From assembly GCA_036346275.1 (NCBI GenBank), contig CM070711.1, positions 50,469,435 to 50,533,434 on the forward strand: a stretch of 64,000 nucleotides of DNA, given 5' to 3'. This stretch comes from Otatea glauca. Lineage: Eukaryota > Streptophyta > Magnoliopsida > Poales > Poaceae. Positions 44,141 to 55,476 of this stretch are shown in pieces (positions within the stretch are counted from its first letter, which is position 1; each line of letters opens with the position of its first letter). Both the position numbers and the translations under genes were made by a program. The notes below the pieces were generated by a model. That model ran no database searches and was not told the DNA's origin. It was given only the letters and a program-made list of their open reading frames with translations.

Positions 44141-46758
44141 GACTTATCAACGCGCGATATAGCGGTGTTTTCACGCCCAGCTCGGGCGCAACGTGGAAGC
44201 ATACGTGGACGACGTCGTGGTAAAGACTCGGGAAAAGAATGATCTTATCACCAACCTAACCGAGACATTTGAGAGTCTGAGGACCTTCAGCATGAAGTTA
44301 AATCCCGAGAAGTGTGTTTTCGGAGTATCTTCGGGAAAACTGCTTGGGTTTATTGTATCTCAGCGAGGAATCGAAGCCAACCCGAAGAAAGTCAATGCCA
44401 TATCAAACATGAAACCGCCGACTTGCCAAAAGGACATCTAGAAATTTACGGGGTGTATGGCCGCGCTCAGCAGGTTCATCTCCCGACTGGGTATGCGAGG
44501 AATGCCATTTTTCAAACTCCTCAAAAAGCAAGACAAGTTCCAGTGGGCCGAGGCACATCAAGCATTTGAAGACACAAGACCTTCTTAATGACACCCGGCT
44601 TTGGTCTCACCAATGCCTAAGAACCTCTGTCACTCTACATCGTGGCAACGACTCATGTAGTCGATCTTTCGCAATCGTCAGAGAGAGGAGGAGCGGCTCA
44701 CGTGCACAAGATCCAACATCCAGTCTACTTTGTTAGTGAGGTCCTGAGTGAATCCAAGGTATGATATCCACAAGTGCAGAAATTATTATATACCGTACTT
44801 CTTACATCTCGCAAGCTTAAGCATTATTTCCAAGAGCATGCCATTTCGGTGGTCACCTCCTTCCCGATTGGGGATATACTCCACAACCAGGAGGCCACTA
44901 GGAGAATTGCCAAGTGGGCAGTCGAGCTTGGGGCCTTCGATATCTTATTCAGGCCTCGTACTGCCGTCAAATCTCAAGCGCTCGCCGACTTTACGGCCGA
45001 GTGAACAGAGCTTCAGAACCCGACGACTACCAAGGAACTCGAGTATTGAACAATGTATTTCGATGGTTCCCTCATGCTCAACGGCGCAGGGGCTGGTATA
45101 GTGCTCATATCGCCAAACGGGGAAAGGTTGAGATATGTCCTCCAAATATTTTTTCCTACATCAAACAACGCCGCCGAGTATGAGGCACTCATTCATGGAC
45201 TCCGTATTGCCATATCCCTCGAAATCCGACGCTTGGCAGTTCGCGGAGACTCAATGCTCGTGGTCAACCAAGTGCAAAAGGAATGGTCATGTATCGAAGA
45301 CAACATGGCGCCTATTGCCAGGAGGTACGCAAGCTAGAAAGCAACTTTGACGGCCTGGAGCTCGTTCACTTGCTCCGACGAGACAACGAAGCAGCCGACG
45401 AGTTGGCGAAGATGGGATCCTGCCGGTCCAGAGTACCCGTGGGAGTTTTCATGGAAGAAATCCATAAGCCCACGATTAGCACCCGGCCAAAAGTGGATGC
45501 CCCGGCAGGGAAAAGCGAAGAAGTGGAGGTCTTGGTCATTATCCCAGATTGGACAGCTCCATACTTGGATTACCTGATGAAGGACAAGCTACCCGAGGAT
45601 CGTGTGCAGGCTGAAAGGATAATGCGCCGAAGCAAGAATTATGTGGTCATCAGAAAAGAGCTCTATCGGAAAAGCTACTCTGGCATACTACGACGGTGTA
45701 TATCGGAACAAGAAGGGAGAAATCTACTCAAAGAAATCCACTCGGGAATTTGTGGGAATCACGTAGCATCATCAACCCTGGTCGGTAAGGCTTATCGCCA
45801 AGGGTTTTTCTGGCTGACCGCTGTCACAGATGCGGAGGACGTCGTCCGGACATGCGAAGAATGTCAGTTCTTCGCACGGCAAATAAACAAGCCAGCACAG
45901 GAATTACAAACCATCCCGATCACGTGGCCATTTGCGGTATGGTGGCTCGACATGGTGGGACCTTTGAAGAAGGCTCAGGGAGGCTATACTCATCTCTTCG
46001 TAGTCGTCGACAAATTCACCAAGTGGATTGAGGCCAAGCCAGTCGCCACCATCACGGCGGAAAAGGCCAAAAAATTCTTTCATAAGATCGTGGTTAGATT
46101 CGGCGTACCCAACCGAATCATCATGGATAACAGCACTCAATTCAGAGGCGGGATATTTCAAGACTGGTGCGAGGAACTTGGCATAAAGATTTGCTTCGCA
46201 TCAGTTGCGCACCCCCAAAGTAATGGGCAAGTCGAACGTGCCAACGGCATGGTATTACAGGGCCTGAAGGCAAGAATTTTCGATCGGCTAAAGCCGTATG
46301 CCACTCGGTGGGTGAAAGAATTGCCGTCGGTAGATTGGGGCTGCGAACAACCCCAAAGAGAGCAACCGGCAGTCCCTTTCTTCTTGGTATATGGCTCCGA
46401 GGCAGTCCTCCCTACCGAGTTAGAATTCGGGTCCCCACGGGTCCGGAGTTATGAAGAGATTGCCTCGGAAGAAAGCCGACTGGAAGAGGCCAGGGACGTC
46501 GCAACGACTCAGTCGACAAAGTATCTCCAAGACCTACGACGCTATCACAGTCGCAGAGTGAGGAGCCGCACGTTCTCCAAAGGAGATCTAGTCCTTAGAA
46601 AGAACCAGAAGTGCGAGCATAAGCTCTCCCCAAGCTGTGAAGGCCCTTACATCATCGACGAGGTGGCGCGTCCGGGGGCTTACAAACTCAAGCGAGAAGA
46701 CGGCACGACAGTCGGCAACACTTGGAACATAGAGCAGCTACGTCGCTTTTTCACCTAA
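44100..46758 (+). pseudogene. Gypsy B pol: partial reverse transcriptase, two RNase H domains, integrase
   Basis: The polymerase part is MAFGLKNTSATYQRAI, a stop, then VEAYVDDVVVKTREKND with the catalytic YVDD and LNPEKCVFGVSSGKLLGFIV. The RNase H part includes IAKWAVELGAFDILF, and a second RNase H-like part has MYFDGSLMLNGAGAGIVL and SNNAAEYEALIHGLRIA. The integrase (long frame 45283-46758) has an HHCC-type finger (CGNHVASS, CEECQFF), a core with WLDMVGPLKKAQGG, IIMDNSTQFRGG and SNGQVERANG, and a C-terminal DLVLRKNQK block. Stops interrupt the first half, several at positions where tryptophan or arginine is expected. The integrase frame is open to its natural stop. Confidence 0.88.
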
Positions 46759-47073
46759 ACTTTGTAAATTAAATTGTTCCTTTGGAAATGAAAGAATCGA
46801 TATTCAAAGTTATTTTTTAAGTAATTTCTTCGATACCCATGGGTCCGAGTTCTTCACACCTACGATTTCAAGACTCTGAGACATGCATCACAGACCATGT
46901 CACAGAGTCTGGGGGTTGGACTACTCGGGCGCAATATGTCAAAATTACCCAAACAAAGAGTCCGACCCAAAAGAGTAGAGCAAAAAACACTTTTATGCAT
47001 TTGAAATTTACAGGTCTAAAGTCTCTTCAATAGACGAAGAGGTGTCCTTGACCTCCTCCCAGAGCTCGACGGC
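46759..47073. other. Gypsy B pol 3' untranslated segment
   Basis: This segment between the integrase stop and the antisense reading frame is AT-rich. It contains CACAGAGTCTGGGGG (46904-46918) and no gene that I can support. Confidence 0.4.
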
Positions 47074-49606
47074 TCAATCCTCATCTACGTTGCGGGCGAA
47101 GCCTTCCTTAACGGCCTCAAGATCCACTCGGGGATAAAGCGACTTGGTGATCGCCAAAGCTTGGCTGGCACCATTGGACGCCATTTCCTTCGAGAAATTC
47201 TTGAGCGCCCTGGGAGCTTCCCTCAGCCGAGTGATGACCTGGTCCTTGCTGAGTGGCCTCTCGCCCCCAGGGTGAAGCGAACTCAGCAACGGCTCGGAGG
47301 CATCCTAGAGCTCAGTGCAAAAGGCCTCGAGGGCTTCGACCTTTTCGTTGAAGACGGCGTACTGCGCCTGCGTCTTGAACTTATAATCTGCGGAACAAGG
47401 CATTAGAAAAAGCGACAAATGAAGACAGGGTAATGCCGAGTTGTAGGAGTCACCTTCAAGCTCCTTCTCCGCCTTCGCTCTAGAGTCTTCTGCGGCTTTG
47501 AGTTGCCCTTGAAGCCTCGCAACGGCAGAATCTCGAGCTGACATGAAAAGAGGAGGATCAAGAAGCCGTATGATCAGGTGGAAGCGTGAAGGGGTTCCTA
47601 GAATAACCACCTCGAAGGAGCCGATGACGCCCGGCTTCTCTGGCGCGCAGCATTTTGCTTCTCGCGTGACGCTGGACCTCGGACCGGAGGATCGCACTCG
47701 GCCGCACGATCGGCCTTGACGCTGTTCCAAGTCACCAAGTATTCTGGCGTGTCCGGATTTCGTGGAGCATCTTCCGAAGTACTCGAATTTTCGCCAGCGC
47801 GCCCCATTTTCTGCAATTATCACGACAAAAGATAAACGCATGATGAACGACGGAGTCAGGAATGCAGCAATTGTGGAAAAGTGCTTACCCGGGCCGCACG
47901 TGCACAAGCCGCGGCGTGGGAATAGAAATCATTCCTCTCTTTCTCCTCCTCCTCCGGGTCATCAAGGAGCTTCAAGCCCTCCTCTTCGTCAATCCATGCA
48001 GCCTCCGTTATGAGCCAGGGGCGAGCAGGGACCAGCGGGACTCGGTGAATCTCTTCGACCTCAGGGGACGAGCAGGAAATCGGCTCTTGAGCTGCAGGGT
48101 CCGGCATCGGGCCGAGAGGAGTAGGAGACGGCGCCGGAGGACAGGAAGGTATTTCAGTATCCCCGAGAGTTGTCCCCACGACCGGAGAGCAACCTCCTGG
48201 GCTCGGCGATCATAGGGCCATAGACGGGCCCCAACAGAACTTCTGCGAAGGATCCCTACGAGAAGAATTGTTAGCAAGCCATCGGAGCAAAACAAATAGA
48301 AATCAGTGGGACAACCAACCTGTCGGACTTCTTCATTTTTATCGGAGGTTTCTTCCGAGCGGCTGAGCCGCTCCCAAAAGAATCACTCGGCGCCCAGGGT
48401 TCCTTCTGAACGCTCGGGTGCTTCGGCAGTGGACTTGGCAGAGATGCCGACTCACGCGAAGAGGAAGCCGAAGAAGTTGGGGCTCGCGCCGAAGGGTCCC
48501 GGATCTTGGGACCGCCAGCCGGTGGCCGGGGCTTCACAGGGTCTTTGGTCGCGACCCTTTTTCCCTTTTTTGCGACAGGATCTCCTGCGGGAGAGCTCGC
48601 TCGCCGCTTCGGGGAATCACCCATGCGAGTGGGCATCTCCGAAAGAGGCGCGTCGCTGAAGAAGGCAAGGCGATCCTGTGAAGAAAGACTGAGAGTTAAA
48701 AGACACCCCAAGACGAAGATAAGAATATCTCGAATTAGCTCACCTCAGGAGCGGGGTGTGAAGCAGTAAAAGACTTCGGGCATCTTACGGAGGGAACGTC
48801 GACGCTCGGGATGAAGAATTCGCCGACCTGAGCGAATATTTGCTCCCTAGAAAGCTCATCGCCGCTCCGGGTCGGGTCGTTTTTCCTCGACGCGAATCCC
48901 TGTGAACTCATTGTTTGTGGGCTAACCGCGCGGCGACGTGCAGGCCAAACCCACCCCTGCGAGACCACTCTCCTTCAGCTTTTCGATCAGTACCAGAAGG
49001 TCATGAACCTAATCCATATCGGCATATTTAGGGGTGGATGTCCAAGAAAGAGATGCCTTAGGACTACGCCCGCCAAAGGAGGGAAGAGCAGGATCAGGGT
49101 TGGCGCAGTAGAACCACTCATGATGCCAACCCTTATTGGAGGTTTTGGAAGGAATTGCGAAGTAATTTTTCTTTAGCCCTTCGCGAAGCTGGAATCCGGC
49201 CCCCCAACAACCTTGGGGTCGCTCTTGGAGGGGTAAGGTTTCAGGAGGTAAAAATTGCAGAAGAGATCAAAATGAGGGCAAATGCCTAGGAAGGCCTCAC
49301 AAAGATGAACGAAAGGGAAATCTGCAGGATTGAGTTGGGATTCAGATTCACCAACTCGATCTCATAGAAAAAGAGGAGGCCACGAAGAAAAGCGCAAGCG
49401 GGAAGGCCTAACCCACGCTGGAAGAAAGATTCAAAGACCACTACCTCTTCAGGGCGAGGAGTGGGGACGGACTCGCCAGCGGCTGGGCGGGCAGAGACCA
49501 AGACCAAGTCAGGGAGGATCCCATCTTCCACCATGGATTGCAGCTTCTCTTCCATCATCGTCGAGGTCATCCAATCTTGCGGCGAAGGCGGCGAGGAAGA
49601 AGAAGA
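47074..49606 (-). pseudogene. Antisense reading frame of Gypsy B (putative gypsy-type transposon protein)
   Basis: On the minus strand a start at 49606 (MSSSSSPPSPQDWMTS) leads into VEDGILPDLVLVSARPA, LPACAFLRGLLFFYEIELV and, after frameshifts, NKGWHHEWFYCANPDPALP. A Ser/Pro/Lys-rich stretch follows (KRRASSPAGDPVAKKGKR), then a C-terminal coiled segment (SAVARLQGQLKAAEDSRAKA, MASNGASQALAITKSLYPRV). Plant Tat-lineage Gypsy elements are known to carry such an antisense frame between integrase and the 3' LTR, annotated as putative gypsy-type transposon (PF04195). Its function is unknown. This copy has several frameshifts, some of which could be introns. Confidence 0.7.
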
Positions 49607-50087
49607 CATCTTTGAAAAAGAAGTCGAAAAGGCAAGGGAAAAGAAGGAGAGAGGACGCAGCAAGAGAATGAACTGTTGGACGCCGTACGGCCTAAACCTT
49701 TTAAAAGGGGAGAATTGGGTCTTCGACGAATCGGCGGAGAAAAGATTGCGAAGCGTCGCGTCTTTCCAGGATCCCCATAAATGATTTGCGTGTCGTGCTT
49801 CAACTCACGAGTTTGATGAGTTTGACCGAGTAAAATCGGGCACGCCGCCGTCGCGGTGGGGCATTTACTCCACTTTCCGCTTTAAGCGGGGCGTGGGCGA
49901 TCTCCAAAGTGGATAAAACATATCTTCTCGCGGTACGCCCCACGCTGGGTCACAAGGTGGTTGCCGCATGACGGAATCATGTACCACGAGTCGAGCCTAA
50001 GCAGGCACGGATCCAAGGGTGTGCCCCATGAGGGTCGTGAAAATTGTGCGTCGTATTAAACGAGTACAGACACCTTTGGATAAAAAC

Positions 50088-50480
50088 GTGATAGCTCCAA
50101 GAGGGTCTAAGCCGTATCCGAAATCAGTCGGGAAAGGGTATCACTCGGCCAAGAGCCACGTAAACGTGATACGCTCCAAGAGAGTCTAAGCCGTATCCGA
50201 CATCAGTCGGGAAAGGGTATCACTCGGCCAAGAGCCACGTAAACATGATACGCCCCAAGAGAGCCTGAGCTGTACCCTACACCAGTCGGGTACAAGTATC
50301 ACTCAGCCATGAACCAGGAGAACCTCGATACGTCCCAAGTCGGACTAAAACTATATCTTGCAGTAGCCGAATAAGGGTGTCGATTGGCCAAGAGCCATGA
50401 TGTACCCCAAGTTGGGCCTAAGTTACATCCGGCAATCGTTAGACATGGATATCGTTTGGCCTCGAGCCATATGGACGCAG
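50088..50480. repeat. Tandem repeat of about 79 bp near the 3' end of Gypsy B
   Basis: Units start at 50088, 50166, 50245, 50324 and about 50397, with lengths of 78, 79 and 79 for the first three. The first two units share CCGTATCCGA, CAGTCGGGAAAGGGTATCAC and CGGCCAAGAGCCACGTAAAC; later units are progressively degenerate. Tandem repeats in this 3' non-coding part are common in Tat-type elements. Confidence 0.88.
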
Positions 50481-51345
50481 ACGTCGTCGAAATCAAGTAA
50501 CATGCGAGTTCTGAGACGCCCTAGAACGGGACTAATACACAGTCAAGGGACAGACAAGAGATTCTTCTACAAAAGGTATTTCTTTATTATGTACAAAATT
50601 CCCTGCATTACGCCCAGGAAACTATATGTTGTAGGAGAACCACGCCCTCGCGGCGCCTCGGCCAACGCTCGATGAGGGGATCCTCGGCCTGTAAAGGCGT
50701 GGACGACTCGAGGAGTGCGCCGACGGCCTCGCGGTCGAGCTTCTTCGCCAACTCCTCCATTGTTCTTCAAAGGCCGGTCAAACTCTTCCGGTATTGACTA
50801 GCCCGTGGTCCACCTTTGCATGATGATACCACCGAGGCATGATGAGGACAAAAGCTTGAAGCAAAAGAATGGAGGGAGAAAGTGAAGAGATACATTTTGA
50901 AGCGTTAGTACGCCTTTATAGCCGATTTGGTGAAATTGAAGTTATTAAGCATCTAAGTCAAGAGGTTTTGAGTAAATGCAACTTCGAAGACGAAGAGTTT
51001 TGACCAAAACGAGTTGACGAGAAAATCAAGGCGACTCAAGACCGTTTCGGTGATTATCCACGAAGAGAAGTAAAATTTCGGGCGTAAGAAATATCCAATT
51101 CACATTCGAAATACGAGCAGAGGTCCGTAAGGCTGCTCGCAGCAGACATACCCGATAGAAGATTATGCTCATTTGAAATAAAAGTTAAAGGTTATATTCG
51201 AGTCCTTCATAAATCGTTCGCTATGAGAAAAAGCCTCTCAACCGAATGGAGGAACCAGTCGGAAGTTCAAACAAAAAGACCAGGACAACAACTCAAGCAG
51301 AAATCGGAAGCATAGCGATCGGATCATGAAGCACTCGAGGGCTAC

Positions 51346-51899
51346 TGTGGAATATGAGAATCCAGGTATCCTCGCGATCAGCCCTAAATACGTCCGAGAG
51401 ATAGGCCCAGAAGATATTCCCTGCGTCAGGCCCCACTGCCGTGCGCAAGGGGGTACGTTCTAAAGGAAGTTGAGCATATATTTAGATATGATAGATATGG
51501 TTGTAATCCGAGTTGTTAATAGGGTAGATAAAGATGTAAACTCTATCCTATTAACCGACTAGAATCTTGTAACCAATCGGAATCTCCAAACCGATCAGAA
51601 CTCTGTAAGCCGCCCCAGCCCCGCTATATAAGGGAGAGGGTGGGCAACAGCATAAGGATCGGACCATCTAAACCTAGAGCAATCAAGCCATAGAGCATAG
51701 CACACCTCATATCGTCCAGAGCATATTGCGATTTGAGCAACCCTAGATCCCAGAGATCAGCATAATTCCAGCACACAGGATTATGGTATTATCTCCTCTG
51801 CGAGAGCCCGAACCTGTACAATTCCTTGTCTTGTGTGACCATCGGGTTTGAGATCCAGCACCTACCCCATAAATTTATTGCCGACTACAAAAGTCGACA
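51346..51899 (+). repeat. 3' LTR of Gypsy B
   Basis: This 554-bp partner of 42856-43403 has the TATA-like CTATATAAGGGAGAGGG near 51624. It is near-identical over the first 230 bp and more divergent around the TATA region. Confidence 0.9.
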
Positions 51900-52644
51900 G
51901 GTGATAAGGAAATGCTTAAGATCTTATAAGTTTTTTGAATCAAGATCATACTCCAGTGAATTTATAAAATTCTTACAAGGCAGAATATCATTTATGTCTT
52001 TCTCTTTTCGAGTTTTGAAATATAATATAACAAATGAAGTTCAATGCTTACATAGATTTGATTGACCAAACATAAAAAGTTTAATTTTTTTTGAAAATTT
52101 TATATAATGGTACTGAGACAATTCTTAATCTGTCATAAAAATTTTAGATCATGATCACACTCGAGAAAAATTATAAAATTCTGACAAGGTTACTGTCCCA
52201 ATTATGTTCATTCCGTTTTTGATTTTTTAAAGATAACAAATGAAGTTAAATTATTTTTAAAAATTTTATATATGATCCTACACTACTAAAGATAGTACCA
52301 TAAATTTTTCAGATCATTATCAATCTTGTACTATTTTATAAAAAATCTGACAGTGTTTCTGCTAAAATTTTAAAATGTCTCAAAAATTTAGTTTTTCAAT
52401 AAATTTTCATAGAAGATGACTTTCTTTAGGTTTATTGGACCAAATACGGCCCTAAAATTTTGAAAACCAGCCAAAAATCATGAAATTTCGCCGAGGAAAA
52501 ACGAAATTTTAGGGTTACTGTAGCAATTTCAAAAAAAATAGTTTCTTTATCCGGCCGGTAGTTCGTATTTCGTGGTGACCCAAAATCTGAATTTTTGATG
52601 AAAATTTGCCAAATTTTGGCGAGATTTGTATCCATGGTTGTAAC

Positions 52645-53627
52645 AACGAGCCAGCCTTTTTTCTCACCTCTCTCCTATGGGCCCATTAATTAATAACATG
52701 CTCACTCATTTGGTACACATAAGGAAGAAAGAAACAATCTAGACGATGGCCATCCTACTTCAGTGTGATACCGCACTAGCGAGCTTATTTAGGTGGGAAT
52801 TGATCTTTTTTTTTAACCCAAATTTTCCTCTCTTTTTTTACAAATTTGATTCCGTTCCAAATGAAATTGTAAATATAGCCTTGTTTCCATCGCGGAAAGC
52901 ACCTCCCTTGCTCTCTGACTATAGAAGCGCCTCCCGTGCTCACCGGCCATGGTTACGCGGGCTCCTCGAGCATGGCAACGCCTGCTACCACGCTCGCTAA
53001 TCCGCTGTTGCGCTTATTGGCTCCTGCTCTGCCTGGGTACGGCAGCGCCGCTTCCACACTCCTTGGGCGAGGCAAGGGACAAATATCGCCTGTCGTGCCT
53101 GCTGCGGCAGGGGGTTACATCTGGAAATACTTTCGCGGAGGGGATAGATTTGCAAAAAATGAGGTAAAAAATGCTAGGAAAGTGATCGAATCCTAAGGTG
53201 GAGCAAACAAGCCTACCGCGCTACGACACCCTACCGTGGTACCACTGATCTATTACGGTACTGCACTGCATTAAAAGCTACGTGTCACCCACCACTACTG
53301 TTGTGGTTGGAAAGGGGCTAGAAATGCAATTTTGTGTGAGGAGTCGAGATCGCCAAAAGAAAATGTTCAGGTGGCCATATAAGCAAAGGACTCCTCCATG
53401 GTTCTTGCCGCATCGCGGTGGTCACACTCAACAGCTACGGTCCTAGAGTGCAGCGGGTGGCAGCTGTCGCCTATTACTACTGGTGCAGACTAGATTTGCT
53501 ATTTCGGCATTCACGGGGCTGTATGTGCTCTTTCACTCGTTGTCGGTTGGCTGGCGTCTCAGGCTTTCTCAGCTCCCATTGAAAATTTTAGACTTCTTTT
53601 TTGTGGTAACTTTAGGCATATTAATAT
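52645..53627. other. Gene-free stretch
   Basis: The frames at 52746-53196 overlap each other and have no recognisable family. Short GC-rich passages alternate with AT-rich DNA. Nothing here can be called a gene. Confidence 0.4.
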
Positions 53628-54240
53628 TAACATACTAATAGCGGAGAGAATCCGCGAGCTCTCAGTCAAACCACATCACTCGTTTCCTGGAAAGCATCGA
53701 TCCCTTGCATCGGCAGTGATCCGCTATGCACGCGTACTTCACAAGCCCTAGCCCGTAAAGCGCCACAAAATCTGGTGCCGTGGAGCCCTCCATGAGTTCG
53801 TCTCCGCCTTCCCCACCTTGTGAGCTCCACCCTTCCTCTACGCCGTCTATCCCCCGGGGTCTTCTTCCTGGAGTTCCCCATGCTGGTCGGCGTCATCTCC
53901 TACAGCTCCGCTCCCCCTCTTGGCACATCCCGTCAGTTTCCCTTTCTCGACAGGTCCGTCTCCTCCCCATCTCTCTCACTGTCGTTGCCCCCCATGGCAG
54001 CCCGTCCTCGACCGCGGCCTCCTCGCCCCTTAGGATTTACGGCGAGATGCCTGATCTGTGATGTGTTGCTTCTTCTTTCCCAGCAAGGGAACCCGTACTC
54101 GGCTCGCCCTCGCGTCCTCCTAGTCTCCTCAGGTTATCTTTTCGGAAAAATCTGTTACTTGCAGCTTACTTCTGAGGAAAGGGTGGATCTTAAGTTCTTA
54201 ACATCTTAGCCTTTGCGCAGAATAACCTGATGACTGCTCC
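53628..54240. repeat. Inverted repeat, left arm
   Basis: This 613-bp arm is the reverse complement of 54551-55156, with few differences. Its inner 20 bases (54221-54240) are the start of an RPN1-like exon preceded by its intron. The outer part contains a GC-rich frame (MSSSPPSPPCELHPSS on the + strand) of unknown family. This arm is probably the donor, because here the RPN1 exon continues beyond the arm. Confidence 0.92.
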
Positions 54241-55476
54241 ATCTAATTCTTCCAGTAGTGGGTCTTCTGGAAACTGGTTATCCAAGAACAAAGAACATGG
54301 AAAAGCAAGTGCAGCGCCTAGCCTGGTACAATTACATCGTTGTTTATGTTTCTAACCATGAGATCTGATTTTAGTTCTAGCTAAACAATGATAGGAAGTA
54401 GATTGTTATTTTTAGGGAATGATTCTCCTGTGGGATGCTGATTCTGGACTTGCTCAGCTCGATAGGCAGGGGCGAACTGACCAGGGCGCCACTGTTGATC
54501 GGTACTTGCATAGTAATGATACTCATGTTGTTGCTGGAGCTTTGCTAGATGGAGCAGTCATCAGGTTATTCTGCGCAAAGGCTAAGATGTTAAGAACTTA
54601 AGATCCACCCTTTCCTCAGAAGGAAGCTGCAAGTAACAGATTTTTCCGAAAAGATAACCTGAGGAGACCAGGAGGACGCGAGGGCGAGCCGAGTACGTGT
54701 TCCCTTGCCGGGAAAGAAGAAACAACACATCACAGATCAGGCATCTCGCCACGCATCCTGAGGGACTAGGATGCCGCGGTCGAGGACGGGCTGCCATGAG
54801 GGGCAATGATAGCGAGAGAGACAGGGAGGAGACGGACTTGTCGAGAAAGGGAAACCGACGGGATGTGCCAAGAGGGGGAGCGGAGCTGTAGGACATGACG
54901 CCGACCAGCATGGGGAACTCCAGGAAGAAGACCCCGGGGGATGGATGGCGCAGAGGAAGGGTGGAGCTCGCGAGGTGGGGAAGGTGGAGACGAACTCATG
55001 GAGGGCGTCGGATTTCGTGGCGCTTTACGGGCTAGGGCTTATGAAGTACATGTGGATGAGCGGATCACCGCCGACACAAGGGATCGACGCCTTCCAGAAA
55101 ATGAGTGACGTGGCTTGACTGAGAGCTTGCGAATTCTCTCCGCTATTAGTATGTTAGGAGCTTTGCTAGGTATTGGAATTGTCCCCTCGCCTTGTTTGCG
55201 TAGTCTATTCCCGGCCGGGATCCCTATAGTGGACCACACAAACAAGGGTATGAGGAATGAATGTGGCCCTGTACGTGCTCCACTGTATTAGCTGTTGCTC
55301 CTCTCTGTGTGCTGTGTTGTGTGTTTGTAAATTGTCTTCTAATATCCTAAATTTGTTGCCTACAGGCACTCGCTATTCTCATGGAGTATATTAGCAAGGA
55401 CGGCCTAAGCGTATTAATTGGGGCAATCTTGGGTCTTGGTATTGCATATGCTGCTTCTCGGAAAGATGAGTTGGAA
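54221..55476 (+). pseudogene. RPN1 (26S proteasome base subunit, PSMD2) pseudogene fragment
   Basis: RPN1 is the proteasome base subunit that docks ubiquitin receptors. Exon 54221-54325 encodes NNLMTAPSNSSSSGSSGNWL and SKNKEHGKASAAPSL. Exon 54416 onward encodes GMILLWDADSGLAQLD, then an extra RQGRTDQGATVD, then RYLHSNDTHVVAGALL. There the exon is broken by a 608-bp insertion (54549-55156). It resumes as GALLGIGIV (55157), is broken again by a short unrelated stretch, and continues as NECGPV. A further exon at 55366-55476 encodes ALAILMEYISKDGLSVLIGA and ILGLGIAYAASRKDE. Only the middle proteasome/cyclosome-repeat region is present, so this is a fragment, not a gene. Confidence 0.88.
54551..55156. 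repeat. Inverted repeat, right arm, inserted into an RPN1-like exon
   Basis: This arm pairs with 53628-54240 across a 310-bp spacer. The inserted block (54549-55156) is bounded by the 13-bp direct repeat GGAGCTTTGCTAG (54536-54548, 55157-55169), a piece of the RPN1 coding sequence duplicated on insertion. The minus strand repeats the frame MSSSPPSPPRELHPSSAPS. Confidence 0.92.

Larger units (their letters stand above)
42856..51899 (+). mobile_element. Gypsy LTR retrotransposon B, Tat-type, internally deleted
   Basis: LTRs at 42856-43403 and 51346-51899 and the 5-bp duplication GGTGA (42851-42855, 51900-51904) define the element. The order reverse transcriptase, RNase H, a second RNase H-like domain, integrase is that of Ty3/Gypsy Tat-type elements. 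A long region between pol and the 3' LTR carries an antisense reading frame, also typical of that group. Protease and the first part of the reverse transcriptase are missing. Confidence 0.92.
42183..52636. mobile_element. Second copy of the 1.5-kb hAT-like element, inverted and split by Gypsy B
   Basis: The left end TAAGGATTCAAATTTTATTTT and right end GGCGAGATTTGTATCCATG correspond to the right and left ends of the copy at 25367-27415 in reverse orientation. The perfect 8-bp repeat GTTGTAAC flanks it (42175-42182, 52637-52644). Subtracting the inserted retroelement and its 5-bp duplication leaves about 1405 bp, against about 1511 bp for the first copy. Three internal paragraphs with AACAGTGCTACTGTCCTG-type words recur at intervals of about 165 bp (near 42408, 42572 and 42743). 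Confidence 0.85.
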
